Notes: a model not told the origin generated them from the letters alone. A DNA stretch of 64,000 nt from Kineosporiaceae bacterium (GCA_016794595.1 JAEUJN010000019.1:62001-126000); one strand, 5' to 3'. Shown: positions 13,784 to 22,625, counted from the first letter of the stretch. Numbers and translations: made by a program.

Positions 13784-14599
13784 TCAGGGGGAGGGCTGCA
13801 CCAGGCGGTGGAGGGTGACCGGGTCGGCGATCAGCTCGGTGTAGACCGCGCGGATCGGGCGCAGCCGTTCCAGCAGGGCCTCGGTGATGGCGCGCTTGAG
13901 TTCGTGGATCCCGTGCAGGCCGAACAGGGCGGCGATCGGCGTCCGGTCGGTCAGCAGGCCCAGGATCACCGCCAGGTTGGCCACCCCGGGTCGCAGCTGC
14001 GGGTCGTAACCCAGGGTCGGGTCCAGGTCGGTGTGCGCCTGCCGGATCGCCGCCGCCACCCGCAGCGGGGAATCCATGATCTGGACGACGCCGCGCAGGT
14101 CGGGCTCGCCGTCCACGGTCACCTGCCCCATCGGCACCCGGGGCCGGCGCAGGTCCTTGACCACCGGCTCGGCGCCCGGGCCGATGCCCGAGCTGATGCC
14201 GAGGCCGGCGTCCGGGCCGGTGTCCCGTGCGCCGTCCAGGTCGAGCGGGGTGACACCTCCCGTGAAGGCCACCGAGCCCAGCCCGCAGGCGACCAGGGCC
14301 GCGGCGGTCAGGGCCGCCTCTCGTGCGGGCCCCTCGATCCGGACGGTCAGGTCGACGAACGGGTCGGCGGCCAGCGCGCGCAGCCGGCGCACGGTACCGA
14401 GCAGATCTCCCAGGTGCAGCTCGCGGGCCGGCCCGAAGGCGTGCAGCACCCGGCGGCGGGTCCGCGGGTCCAGAGGTGGCCGATCGCCGGTCACAGCGGT
14501 CTGCCCGGTGCCGACGACCCCGGTGCCGACGACCCCGGTGGCGACGACCCCGGTGCCGGCGAGCTGGGAGGCGGCGAGCTGGGCACGGGCCGGGCTCAT
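13784..14599 (-). CDS. Degenerate tryptophanyl-tRNA synthetase paralogue (pseudoenzyme)
   Basis: 271 residues against about 330 in real TrpRS. After a Gly/Val/Thr repeat, residues 45-75 match the TrpRS start (RVLHAFGPARELHLGDLLG; HIGH motif changed to HLGD). A shortened stretch follows, then the TrpRS C-terminal half: DSPLRVAAAIRQAHTD, GYDPQLRPGVANLAVIL, ELKRAITEALLERLRPIR and ADPVTLHRLV. About 100 residues of the catalytic core are missing, and KMSKS is replaced by VPMGQ. It cannot plausibly charge tRNA. The reading frame is open and its ATG overlaps the lhgO stop (ATGA), so it is probably expressed and has a non-catalytic role. The homology is my own reading against remembered TrpRS sequence. 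Confidence 0.72.
   Translation of the reverse strand: MSPARAQLAASQLAGTGVVATGVVGTGVVGTGQTAVTGDRPPLDPRTRRRVLHAFGPARELHLGDLLGTVRRLRALAADPFVDLTVRIEGPAREAALTAAALVACGLGSVAFTGGVTPLDLDGARDTGPDAGLGISSGIGPGAEPVVKDLRRPRVPMGQVTVDGEPDLRGVVQIMDSPLRVAAAIRQAHTDLDPTLGYDPQLRPGVANLAVILGLLTDRTPIAALFGLHGIHELKRAITEALLERLRPIRAVYTELIADPVTLHRLVQPSP
14507..14551. repeat. 15-bp tandem repeat (GGTGCCGACGACCCC), three units
   Basis: Three copies, the third with one change, encode the Gly-Val-Val-Gly/Ala-Thr repeat near the N-terminus of the TrpRS-like protein. Confidence 0.8.
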
Positions 14600-15822
14600 G
14601 CCGACCGCGACCGGATCGCGGTCATCACCTCGTCGCCGATGAACTCGGCGATCGCCAGCGATGCGGTCGCCGCCGGGGACGGCGCGTTGCGCACGGCGGT
14701 CACCGCGCCCAGGTGGTTGATCCGGAAGTCGTCGACCAGTGAGCCGTCCCGGTCGACAGCCTGCGCGCGCACGCCGGCGGGCGCCGGCACGACGTCGTCC
14801 ACGGTGACCTCGGGCACGTACTTGCGGGCCCGGTTCAGGTACAGCTTGCGGCTGGCCGAGCCGGCCATCTCCTCGACGCCCATCTTCCAGTGCTTGCGCG
14901 CCAGGGCCCGGAAACCCGGCCAGGCGAGCGTCTGCTTGAGATCGCCGATCGAGAGACTGGTGCGGCCGTAGCCCTCACGGGCCAGGGCGAGCACGGCGTT
15001 CGGTCCGATGTCGACCCGGCCGTCCACTCGCTTGGTGAAGTGCACTCCCAGGAACGGGTAGTTGGGGTCGGGCACCGGGTAGATCAGGCCGTTGACCAGG
15101 GAGGTCCGCTCCGGCGTGAGGGTGTAGTACTCGCCGCGGAAGGGCACGATCGCCGGTTCCGGGTCGTCGCCAGCCCAGCGGGCCACCACGTCGGACTGCA
15201 ACCCGGCACAGATCACCAGCCGGTCGAAGGTGAACAGCTCCCGCGGGGTGTGGACGTCGACCACCCCGGCGCGCTGGACGATCCGGCTGACGGGGGTGCT
15301 CAGCCGCACCGAACCACCGGCCTTGACCACGTCGTCCGCATAGGCCTCGGTCACCGCGACGAAGTCGGTGATCGCGGTGTGGGGGGAGTGCAGCGCCTCC
15401 ACCCCGGCGGCGTGCGGCTCGAGCTCGCGGATGCCCGCGGCGTCCAGCGAGCGCAACCCGGCCACCCCGTTCTCGGTGGCCCGCTGCCGGATCCGCTCCA
15501 GGGCCGGGCGCTCCGAATCATCCACGGCCACAACGAGTTTGCCGCACTCGTCATAGGGCAGGGCCTTCTCGGCGCAGTACTCCCGGAGCATCGCCATGCC
15601 CCGGTGGCAGAGCGTCGCCTTGAGCGATCCCGGCGCGTAGTACAGCCCCGCGTGCACCACGCCGCTGTTGTGCCCGGTCTGGTGGGCGGCGATCCGGCTC
15701 TCCTTGTCGAGCACCGTCACCTGGGCATCGGGCATCAGTTGGGTCAGCCGGCGGGCCACGGCCAGGCCGACGATGCCGGCTCCGATCAGGCCGATGCGCT
15801 CGGTGGATCGCTCAGGGGACAC
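14596..15822 (-). CDS. lhgO: L-2-hydroxyglutarate oxidase
   Basis: 408 residues from GTG 15822. A DAO-type FAD fold: IGLIGAGIVGLAVARRL at the N-terminus, then AAHQTGHNSGVVHAGLYY and CHRGMAMLREYC, both typical of LhgO/YgaF. It oxidises L-2-hydroxyglutarate to 2-oxoglutarate and passes electrons to quinone. GAGGAAG lies 8 nt before GTG 15822; other in-frame starts are GTG 15828 and an ATG at 15897 that would overlap the decarboxylase stop (TGATG) and add 25 residues. Sitting with a Lys/Orn/Arg-type decarboxylase, it could serve lysine breakdown through cadaverine, glutarate and L-2-hydroxyglutarate. Confidence 0.9.
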   Translation of the reverse strand: MSPERSTERIGLIGAGIVGLAVARRLTQLMPDAQVTVLDKESRIAAHQTGHNSGVVHAGLYYAPGSLKATLCHRGMAMLREYCAEKALPYDECGKLVVAVDDSERPALERIRQRATENGVAGLRSLDAAGIRELEPHAAGVEALHSPHTAITDFVAVTEAYADDVVKAGGSVRLSTPVSRIVQRAGVVDVHTPRELFTFDRLVICAGLQSDVVARWAGDDPEPAIVPFRGEYYTLTPERTSLVNGLIYPVPDPNYPFLGVHFTKRVDGRVDIGPNAVLALAREGYGRTSLSIGDLKQTLAWPGFRALARKHWKMGVEEMAGSASRKLYLNRARKYVPEVTVDDVVPAPAGVRAQAVDRDGSLVDDFRINHLGAVTAVRNAPSPAATASLAIAEFIGDEVMTAIRSRSA

Positions 15823-15896
15823 GGACACGGCTTCCTCGGACTTCCTCGACGGGCTGGTGAACGGCTCCACTATCTCGCACCCCCGGACGGCGAACA

Positions 15897-17450
15897 TCAG
15901 GACTGCCGGACTCGCACCACCTCGAGCGTGCTCAGGGTCGGGTCGGCGGCATAGGCGATCCGGCTGCCGTCCGCCCGGGCGGCGGCCACCGCGGCCAGCG
16001 CCTCGGGGGTGACCAGCTCTCCCGGGGCCAGTACCGGGACCCCCGGGGGATAGGGCGCGACGATCTCCGCGCACACCCTGCCGGCCGCCTGGGCCCAGGG
16101 CACGCGCTCGTGGTCGGCGAAGAAGGCCTCGCGCGGCGAGAGGGCCTGCTGGGTGATCGACCCGGCCGCAATGGCCCAGGCCGGGTTCCGGCCCGGCGAG
16201 CGGGCAGGACCGCCGTGCCGGGCGATCGAGGCCTCGAGGGTGCTCAGCAGGCGATCGACGCCGTCCTCGTCGTCCGCGAGGGTGATCATCGGGATCAGGG
16301 TGTCCCGATCGGCCAGCTCCACCGGCAGGCCCGCGGCCACCAGGTCGGCCTCGACCGCGTGCCCGTGGGCCCCGGTGCCGGCCAGCTGCAGCACCAGCTT
16401 GGCCGGGTCGAGCCGGACGGTCCCCGCTCGGCCGGCGGCGCCCGCCACCCCGGTCCCGGGGTCGAGGACGCGCAGTCCCGGGACGGCGGCGAGTCGCCGG
16501 CGGGCCAGGGTCACCAGCCGGAGCAGTTCCTCGGCCAGCGCCTGGCCGTGCAGCGCCAGCACGGCGCGGGCGGCGTCCAGACTGGCCAGGATCGCCCCGG
16601 ACGGCGAGGTGGTGTGGCCGGTCTCGAAGGCGCGGGTCAGCCGGTCGGCGTCCAGCAGGCCGCCGGTGCGCGTCGTGCGGGCCAGCACGTAGGTGGCTTG
16701 GTTGAGTGCGGGCAGCGTCTTGTGCGCGCTGGTGACCAGGGCGTCGGCGCCGGCCGCGAGCGGGTGTGGCGGCAGCGCCGGGTGAGCACCGAAGTGGGCG
16801 CCCCAGGCGGCGTCCAGGATCAACGGGACGCCGGCGGCGTGCGCCACGTCGGCCAGGGCCGGCAGGTCGCCGCAGGTGCCCACGTAGCTGGGGTCGGTGA
16901 GCAGGACGGCGCAGGCGTCCGGGTGTTCGGCGAGCGCGGCCCGTACGGCCCCCGGGTCCACCCCCAGCGGCAGGTGGGTCTGCTCGTGCAGCCGTGGGTG
17001 GACCCAGACCGGGTTCAACCCGGCCAGGATGAGGGCGCTCAGGCCGGATCGGTGCAGCGTCCTGGCGACCACCACCGGCCGGCCCGGCCGGCCGACGCCG
17101 AGGGCCAGGGCCTGGTTGCCGTGGGTGGAGCCACCGACCGAGAACCGGCACCAGTCGGCGCCGAAGTGCTCGGCCGCGAGCTGCTCGGCACGGGCGAGCA
17201 GTTCATCGGCGGCCTTGATCGGGGCCAGCCCACCGTAGAGCGGCAGGTCACCCTGGGTGAGCCGGCCGAGCAGGTCCGTGCGCTGCTTGTGCCCGGGGAT
17301 GGTGAACGGCGTGAGCGTTCCCGTGCGGACGGCGTCCTCGGCGTCCAGCCAGGCACGCAGCAGCGGGGCATGGTCGGCGATCCCCAGCGGATCACGGTCG
17401 TCGACCGGGGAGCCCCCGGACGCCTGGGGTGGGGGTGGGGTCTGGGTCAC
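15897..17450 (-). CDS. Orn/Lys/Arg decarboxylase-family PLP enzyme
   Basis: 517 residues from GTG 17450 (GTG 17459 is also possible). A fold-type I PLP enzyme: TIPGHKQRTD near residue 50, FSVGGSTHGNQA (cofactor loop), DAAWGAHFG (Asp to the pyridine nitrogen), and SAHKTLPALNQ with the Schiff-base lysine. The C-terminal small domain ends in EIVAPYPPGVPVLAPGE. This short type is typical of Gram-positive lysine, ornithine or arginine decarboxylases; the exact amine product cannot be told. A 74-base gap, or an overlap if the longer lhgO start is used, links it to lhgO. Confidence 0.88.
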   Translation of the reverse strand: MTQTPPPPQASGGSPVDDRDPLGIADHAPLLRAWLDAEDAVRTGTLTPFTIPGHKQRTDLLGRLTQGDLPLYGGLAPIKAADELLARAEQLAAEHFGADWCRFSVGGSTHGNQALALGVGRPGRPVVVARTLHRSGLSALILAGLNPVWVHPRLHEQTHLPLGVDPGAVRAALAEHPDACAVLLTDPSYVGTCGDLPALADVAHAAGVPLILDAAWGAHFGAHPALPPHPLAAGADALVTSAHKTLPALNQATYVLARTTRTGGLLDADRLTRAFETGHTTSPSGAILASLDAARAVLALHGQALAEELLRLVTLARRRLAAVPGLRVLDPGTGVAGAAGRAGTVRLDPAKLVLQLAGTGAHGHAVEADLVAAGLPVELADRDTLIPMITLADDEDGVDRLLSTLEASIARHGGPARSPGRNPAWAIAAGSITQQALSPREAFFADHERVPWAQAAGRVCAEIVAPYPPGVPVLAPGELVTPEALAAVAAARADGSRIAYAADPTLSTLEVVRVRQS

Positions 17451-17506
17451 GACGTGCACCCAACCAGCCGGGGCGACACGCGACAACGGGCGTGCGCCGG
17501 GCAGCC

Positions 17507-18232
17507 TCAGCCGGCGCGGGGCAGGGACTCCAGTGCCTGGTCCTCCGGTTCGGGGACCGGTTCGCCGGCCTGCTCGGCCCGGGGCAGCGGCACCTCGGGA
17601 GCCGGGGTGGGCGGCGGGGGTGGTGGTGGTGGGTCCAGGTGCACCAGGCTCATGCCGATCCGCACGCCGTCCTCGGTGGGCAGGCGGACCAGTCCGACCC
17701 GCAGCAGACCGGCCTGGTCGGCTCCGGCGGCCGCGGCGGTCACCACGCCGTCCCAGGTGGACGCCGTCCCGGTGCTGAGCAGGCGCAGGGCCCCATCGAG
17801 GGCGCGGGCGCCGTCGGCCGTGAACAACCGGTGGGGATCGAGCGGGCCGGGCTCGGGTGCGGTGATCCCCGCCAGCTCGCGGAAGGCCGGGTTGGCCCGG
17901 TGGATCGTCGCGGTCCCGTCGCGGTCGAGATCGATCAACGCGAGCGCCGTCCGGACGTGGTGGAAGGCGGTGCGGTAGTCGGTGCGCCCCAGGCTGGTGT
18001 GGAAGGCGGCCGGCGGGCGCACCACCAGGTCGTTCTCCAGCCGCAGCAGGGTGCGCACGCCGAGGGGGACGAAGCAGGCACTGACCATGATCAGATGCGT
18101 GGAGGACAGGGGCGTCCCCGGCCAGGCGCCGGCCATGGCGGCGCCCGCGCAGGCCAGCATCTCCGGCAGGCGCAGTCGGGCCAGCCCCCTGCGGCGTGCC
18201 GGTGCCGACGACACCGCCTCCACAGCGACCAT
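17507..18232 (-). CDS. PAS-domain protein
   Basis: 241 residues. ATG 18232 is backed by a strong ribosome site (AGGAGGGG, 6 nt upstream). The N-terminal 70 residues include two moderately hydrophobic stretches (AGAAMAGAWPG, LIMVSACFVPLG). Residues 75-205 look like a PAS fold (FHHVRTALALIDLDRDG, RANPAFRELAGI). The tail is Pro-rich with an eight-proline run. There is no kinase, GGDEF or HTH output domain, so it may signal through a partner. It ends 56 bases before the decarboxylase start and may be the first gene of that operon. Confidence 0.65.
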   Translation of the reverse strand: MVAVEAVSSAPARRRGLARLRLPEMLACAGAAMAGAWPGTPLSSTHLIMVSACFVPLGVRTLLRLENDLVVRPPAAFHTSLGRTDYRTAFHHVRTALALIDLDRDGTATIHRANPAFRELAGITAPEPGPLDPHRLFTADGARALDGALRLLSTGTASTWDGVVTAAAAGADQAGLLRVGLVRLPTEDGVRIGMSLVHLDPPPPPPPPTPAPEVPLPRAEQAGEPVPEPEDQALESLPRAG

Positions 18233-18439
18233 CGACCGCCCCTCCTCGAGCCGGATCGCGACGTCCCACCCCGGGCGAGGGCTCGTCGGTGATCTGTCGG
18301 TCGACCTCGACGAGGCCTTGAGTCGGCGGTGACGACCACGCTGGATCGGATCCGGATCACGTCCGGATCGGGTGGGCCGCGTCGGGAGCGGGACACCGAT
18401 CCCGGGGCCGCGCAGAGGGGTCGCGCAGAGGGCCTGACC

Positions 18440-18445
18440 TACCCT
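18440..18445 (+). promoter_or_regulatory. -10 box (TACCCT), leaderless start
   Basis: TACCCT ends exactly 7 nt before ATG 18452. This argues for that ATG rather than the longer in-frame start at 18329. Confidence 0.55.
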
Positions 18446-18451
18446 GGCCGG

Positions 18452-19888
18452 ATGGCGACCACGCGCGGTTCGACGGATGACCTCGGCGGTTCGGCGCCCG
18501 GCCCGGCCGACCGGGCGCAGGTGCTGGCAGCGCTGCGCGAGCACCTGCCCGAGCAGGCGGTGCTGACCGATCACGATCTGGTGCAGGGCTATCGCACCGA
18601 CCGGGCGATGTTCTGCCCGGCCGGCATGCCGCTGGCGGTGGTGCTCGCCCGCGAGACCGCTCACGTACAGCACGCGCTGCGGGTCGCGAGCCGGTTCGGG
18701 CTGCCCGTCGTGCCGCAGGGCGCGCGCAGCGGGTTGTCGGGGGCGGCGAACGCGATCGAGGGCGGGCTGGTGGTGAGCACCGAGAAGATGACCGAGGTGC
18801 TCGAGCTGGACGTCGCCAACCGGTTCGTGGTCACCCAGCCCGGGGTCCTGAACGCGGAGTTGTCCCGGCACGTCGAGGCAGCGGGGCTGTTCTACCCACC
18901 GGATCCCTCGAGCTGGGAGTTCTGCTCGATCGGGGGCAACCTGGGCACGAACTCGGGCGGGCTGTGCTGCGTGAAGTACGGCGTGACCGCCGACTACGTG
19001 CTGGGTCTCGAGGTGGTGCTGGCCTCGGGGGAGGTGCTCAGAACGGGACGGCGCACGGTCAAGGGGGTCGCCGGGTACGACCTGACCCGGCTGTTCGTGG
19101 GCAGTGAGGGCACGCTCGGGATCATCACCGAGGCGACCCTGGCCCTGCGGCCGGCGGCCCGCCGTCCCCGTACGGCTGCCGCGCTGTTCGCCAGTGGCCG
19201 GGCGGCGGCCGAGGCGGTGGCTGCGGTGGTGGCCGGCGGCCATCAGCCCAGCCTGCTGGAGATCATGGACTCGACCACGCTGCGCGCGGCCAGTGACTAC
19301 CTGCGAGCCGACCTGCCCGCCGACGCCGCGGCCATGCTGCTGTGGCAGTGCGACACCGGTGAGGGCGCCGAGGCCGAGGTGCGGGCGATCGGCGCCGTGG
19401 TGCAGGGGTGCGGTGGCGAGGTGGTCGAGGCAGCCGATCAGGCCGAGGCCGACCTGCTGCTGGCGGCCAGGCGCTGCGTGTTGCTCGCGCTGGAGCGTCT
19501 GGGCACCACGCTGATCGACGATGTCTGCGTCCCGCGGAGCCGCCTGGGCGAGCTGATCGACGGGGTGGCGCGCATCGCTGCCGAGCGCTCTCTGGTGATC
19601 GGGGTGGTGGGTCATGCGGGGGACGGCAACATGCACCCCACCGTCGTGTTCGACTCTCGCGATGCCGAGCAGACGGCCGCTGCCCTGGCGTCGTTCGACG
19701 ACGTGATGGCGCTCGGGCTGGAACTCGGCGGCACGATCACGGGAGAACACGGGGTCGGGGTGCTCAAGAGGGAGTGGCTGGCGCGCGAAGTGGGCCCCGT
19801 GGGGCTGAGGGTGCACCGGGACCTCAAGCGCGCCCTGGACCCGGCCGGGATCCTCAATCCGGGCAAGGTGTTCTCCCTGGCCGACTGA
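18452..19888 (+). CDS. FAD-linked oxidase, GlcD/D-lactate dehydrogenase type
   Basis: 478 residues. An FAD-binding type 4 domain (PQGARSGLSGAANAIEGG near residue 90, CSIGGNLGTNSGGLCCVKYG near 165) and the FAD-oxidase C-terminal domain with GHAGDGNMHP and TGEHGVGVLKREW. These enzymes oxidise D-2-hydroxy acids (glycolate, D-lactate, D-2-hydroxyglutarate) to keto acids using quinone or another acceptor. There is no GlcE/GlcF partner nearby, so it probably works alone. An 18-bp imperfect duplication straddles the stop codon, and a hairpin follows. Confidence 0.88.
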   Translation: MATTRGSTDDLGGSAPGPADRAQVLAALREHLPEQAVLTDHDLVQGYRTDRAMFCPAGMPLAVVLARETAHVQHALRVASRFGLPVVPQGARSGLSGAANAIEGGLVVSTEKMTEVLELDVANRFVVTQPGVLNAELSRHVEAAGLFYPPDPSSWEFCSIGGNLGTNSGGLCCVKYGVTADYVLGLEVVLASGEVLRTGRRTVKGVAGYDLTRLFVGSEGTLGIITEATLALRPAARRPRTAAALFASGRAAAEAVAAVVAGGHQPSLLEIMDSTTLRAASDYLRADLPADAAAMLLWQCDTGEGAEAEVRAIGAVVQGCGGEVVEAADQAEADLLLAARRCVLLALERLGTTLIDDVCVPRSRLGELIDGVARIAAERSLVIGVVGHAGDGNMHPTVVFDSRDAEQTAAALASFDDVMALGLELGGTITGEHGVGVLKREWLAREVGPVGLRVHRDLKRALDPAGILNPGKVFSLAD

Positions 19889-19906
19889 TTCTCCCTGGCC
19901 GAGCGA
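19871..19906. repeat. 18-bp direct duplication at the oxidase stop codon
   Basis: TTCTCCCTGGCCGACTGA (19871-19888) is followed directly by TTCTCCCTGGCCGAGCGA; 16 of 18 match. It looks like a slippage duplication of the last codons, with the second copy beyond the stop. Confidence 0.8.
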
Positions 19907-19941
19907 GGGTGGTCCGGCTGCCCGACTCGGGACACCCTCGC
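19903..19941 (+). terminator. Likely terminator of the FAD-linked oxidase gene
   Basis: A perfect 9-bp stem (GCGAGGGTG with CACCCTCGC) begins 15 nt after the stop codon. There is no T-tract, as is usual for actinobacterial terminators. Confidence 0.5.
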
Positions 19942-20038
19942 CCCAATGGTCACTTTGTGCACTTGGTCCGTGACACTCCGATTAACTTCGTGTCGGGCAA
20001 GTGGGCACGGATTGCAATGAACGTGGCACTCTGAGTGC

Positions 20039-21742
20039 ATGAACTCGGGGACGGCCGGCGCGGCGACCTCTGTCGAGCACCCGCCGCTGCGCGTGGTTCA
20101 AGGCGGTCAACTGCGCCTTGACCTGCTCGAACGCCGTCTGGGACAGATCGAGTCACTGCTCGCCTCGCGCCCTGACGGTTGCGACGAGGCCACGTCCCGG
20201 GTCTGGCTGTCGGAGGCCGAACGTCTGCTGCCGCTGGCCGGGGACTTCGACCGCGCACGGCTGCTCCAGGGCTGCGCCGTGGTGCGCGAGGAGCTGGCCC
20301 GGACCGGGCGGCCGTGCGAACGCCAGGCCTACCGGGACGACGCGGACGCCGCCGCCCTGTACGAGCAACTCGGCGAGGCTGCTCACGCGGCCACCTGCTA
20401 CACCTCGGCGGCCATCTCGGCTCTGCGCTCGGAGGAGGTCTCCGAGGCGCTCGAGCTGGCCGTCCGGGGGCTGGTGGCCTTCGAGTCCCTCACCCCGGTC
20501 GAGCTCGAGCGCGACCGGGCGGCCGAGGCCCGCATGGCGGGCATGCTCGCCCTGCTGTGCTGCCAGTTCCTCGACCATGAGCGGGCCCTGCGCTTCGCCG
20601 AGATCGCGGTGGGCCAGATCGCCGTCGGCCACCGCCGTTGGGGCTCGGCCGCGGGACTGCTGGCCCGGATCGCGCTGGTGCGCGCGCGGGAGCTGGCCGG
20701 TGACCCGCTCGCGGGCGCCGCCACGGGTCCGTCCAGCCGCCGCGAGCACCTGCTGGACACCGTCGACCACATCGGGCGCACCCTGGCGGACGGCGCGCGC
20801 GGGGCCTCGAGCCTGGTGATCGGCCCGTTGCTGCTGGCCGAGGTGATGGTCGAGCGCGGCGAGGCCGCCCGGGCGTGGGAGCTGCTGGAACGAGCGGACC
20901 ACGCGGCGCGCGGTCCCCAGGTGGGGTGGACGTCCGGACCGGATCTGGCCGGGCTGCAACTGGCGCGCGGGCGGTGCCTGGTCAGGCTCGCCAGGCCGGT
21001 CGAGGCGCTGGCAGAGCTGGACGGCGCACTGGGCGCACTGCACCCCGACCGCGATCTGGTGGACCACGTGCACGCCCTCGAGCTGCGCTCGCTCGCCCGG
21101 GAACGCTCCGGGGACGCCGCCGGCGCGCTGGCCGACCTGCGCCGGCTGACCGACCTGGTCTGGGTGCGCCACCGCCGGCAGATCGGCGGGTTCATGGAGC
21201 AGATCTGGGGCCGTGCCGGAGCCGAGGGCCGCCGGCGCGACCTGGAGGCCCGCGAGCAGGTGCTGATCCGCACTGCCGAGCAGGACCCGTTGACCGGCCT
21301 GGCCAACCGTCGGGGAGTCGAGCGGTTCTGCTCCACCCTGGCCCCCACCGAGCCGATCTGCCTGGTCATGATCGACATCGATCACTTCAAGACGGTCAAC
21401 GACCGGTTCGGGCATGCGACCGGTGACGCCACGCTGCGCGAGGTGGCCGAGGTCCTGGGGTCCTCGGTGCGCTCGGTCGATCGCGTGGCCCGCTGGGGAG
21501 GGGAGGAGTTCCTGCTCGCCCTGCCGTCCAACTCGGTCGACTTCGGGGCGGAGGTCGCCTCCCGGGTGCGGCGCCGGGCGCAGGAGCACCACTGGGAACA
21601 CCTGGCACCCGGGCTCGGGCTCACGGTCAGCGCAGGAGTGGCCTGCGGTCCGGCGAGCGAGCTGGCCGACGTCCTGCACCGTGCGGACGCCGCGCTGTAT
21701 GCCGCCAAGCGGGCCGGGCGCAACCGGGTCGTGACCGGCTGA
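20039..21742 (+). CDS. Diguanylate cyclase with TPR-like sensor region
   Basis: 567 residues. The first 380 are Ala/Leu/Arg-rich helices that resemble repeated TPR-like hairpins (for example DAAALYEQLGEAAHAATCY and EARMAGMLALLCCQFLDHERALRFAE). Residues 405-565 form a GGDEF domain with DPLTGLANRRG, DIDHFKTVNDRFGHATGD and an active WGGEEF motif, so it should make c-di-GMP. There is no EAL domain or membrane segment. It is the second c-di-GMP enzyme in this window; the first, at 1152-3353, also has a phosphodiesterase domain. A CACTCT box 7-8 nt upstream of the ATG may be a weak -10. Confidence 0.9.
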   Translation: MNSGTAGAATSVEHPPLRVVQGGQLRLDLLERRLGQIESLLASRPDGCDEATSRVWLSEAERLLPLAGDFDRARLLQGCAVVREELARTGRPCERQAYRDDADAAALYEQLGEAAHAATCYTSAAISALRSEEVSEALELAVRGLVAFESLTPVELERDRAAEARMAGMLALLCCQFLDHERALRFAEIAVGQIAVGHRRWGSAAGLLARIALVRARELAGDPLAGAATGPSSRREHLLDTVDHIGRTLADGARGASSLVIGPLLLAEVMVERGEAARAWELLERADHAARGPQVGWTSGPDLAGLQLARGRCLVRLARPVEALAELDGALGALHPDRDLVDHVHALELRSLARERSGDAAGALADLRRLTDLVWVRHRRQIGGFMEQIWGRAGAEGRRRDLEAREQVLIRTAEQDPLTGLANRRGVERFCSTLAPTEPICLVMIDIDHFKTVNDRFGHATGDATLREVAEVLGSSVRSVDRVARWGGEEFLLALPSNSVDFGAEVASRVRRRAQEHHWEHLAPGLGLTVSAGVACGPASELADVLHRADAALYAAKRAGRNRVVTG

Positions 21743-21788
21743 TCGCCGACCGGCAGCCAGGGCGCCGGGGATGCGGCACCCTTGGGGC

Positions 21789-22544
21789 ATGAGCGCCCAG
21801 CCACCCGGGTGGTACCCCGACGCCGCTGACTCCGGGCTGGAGCGGTGGTGGGACGGTCAGGCCTGGAGCCCGGTCACCCGTCCGGCTGCCGTCGGGCCCT
21901 GGGCCAGTTACCCCAACACCTCGGGGACGCCGTACGGCACCGCCACACCGCCGGGTCCCGGTCCTGCCGGGTACGGGTCGGCTGGTCACGGGGCGCCCGG
22001 GTACGGGCCTGCCGGGTACCCGGCGGCCGTGCCGACCGTCGACGGCCGCGTCCTCGCCGGGCGGCCGATCCGGCTGCTGGCCCGCTTCATCGACGGGGTG
22101 GTGACCAGCGCGGTCACCGCGGCCATCGGGTACCAGGAGGTCACCCGGCTGGTGACCGATCTGGGCGACTACATCGCGACCCTGCCGGGGGACGGCAGTG
22201 CCTCACCCGACCCGGTCCGGATCGCCGAGATCATCGAGCAGCCCAGCGCCACGCTGGCGGTGATCGGGCTCGTGGTGGCCGCGATCTACCACGTGAGCAT
22301 GGTCGCCATCCGGGGCGCCACCCTGGGCAAGCTCGCGGTCGGCGTCCGGGTGATGGTGATCGGCCGTCCCGGCGCCCCGGGGTGGTCCAAGGCGCTGATC
22401 CGCTGGGCCGCGACCTCGTTACCGGCGCAGATCCCGTTCCTGGGCATGGGGTATGCCCTGCTCGATGCGCTGTGGTGCCTGTGGGACGGGCGGCGGCAGT
22501 GCGTTCACGACAAGGTCGCCGGCACGGTGGTGGTTCGTCGCTGA
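21789..22544 (+). CDS. DUF2510 + RDD membrane protein (paralogue 1)
   Basis: 251 residues. It opens with a DUF2510 motif (GWYPDA...ERWWDGQAW), followed by a Gly/Pro/Tyr-rich linker and an RDD domain (from about residue 95: RPIRLLARFIDGVV; then ATLGKLAVGVRV; ending CVHDKVAGTVVV). It has about three or four membrane helices. RDD proteins are membrane proteins, some implicated in ion exchange, but most are unknown. It is adjacent and similar to the next gene, so the pair arose by tandem duplication. Confidence 0.85.
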   Translation: MSAQPPGWYPDAADSGLERWWDGQAWSPVTRPAAVGPWASYPNTSGTPYGTATPPGPGPAGYGSAGHGAPGYGPAGYPAAVPTVDGRVLAGRPIRLLARFIDGVVTSAVTAAIGYQEVTRLVTDLGDYIATLPGDGSASPDPVRIAEIIEQPSATLAVIGLVVAAIYHVSMVAIRGATLGKLAVGVRVMVIGRPGAPGWSKALIRWAATSLPAQIPFLGMGYALLDALWCLWDGRRQCVHDKVAGTVVVRR

Positions 22545-22625
22545 GAGTCCGCTGATCGCGACGCACAGAGGTCGAACGCCCGCCAGGGCCCGACCCGGGG
22601 CCCGTGATGGTGCACTCTTGGTCGC

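Noticed and set aside
15898-17151. Long upstream extension of the lhgO frame
   Set aside because: It overlaps the decarboxylase in another frame and has only low-complexity Arg/Pro/Gly translation.
18233-19816. Long minus-strand open frame continuing upstream from the PAS gene
   Set aside because: It is antisense to the FAD-linked oxidase, whose motifs are clear on the plus strand; the AGGAGGGG site at 18232 marks the true start.
19942-20038. Classical -35/-10 promoter for the TPR-GGDEF gene
   Set aside because: The region is AT-richer, but TTGTGC and TTAACT are 21 nt apart and no better pair is seen.
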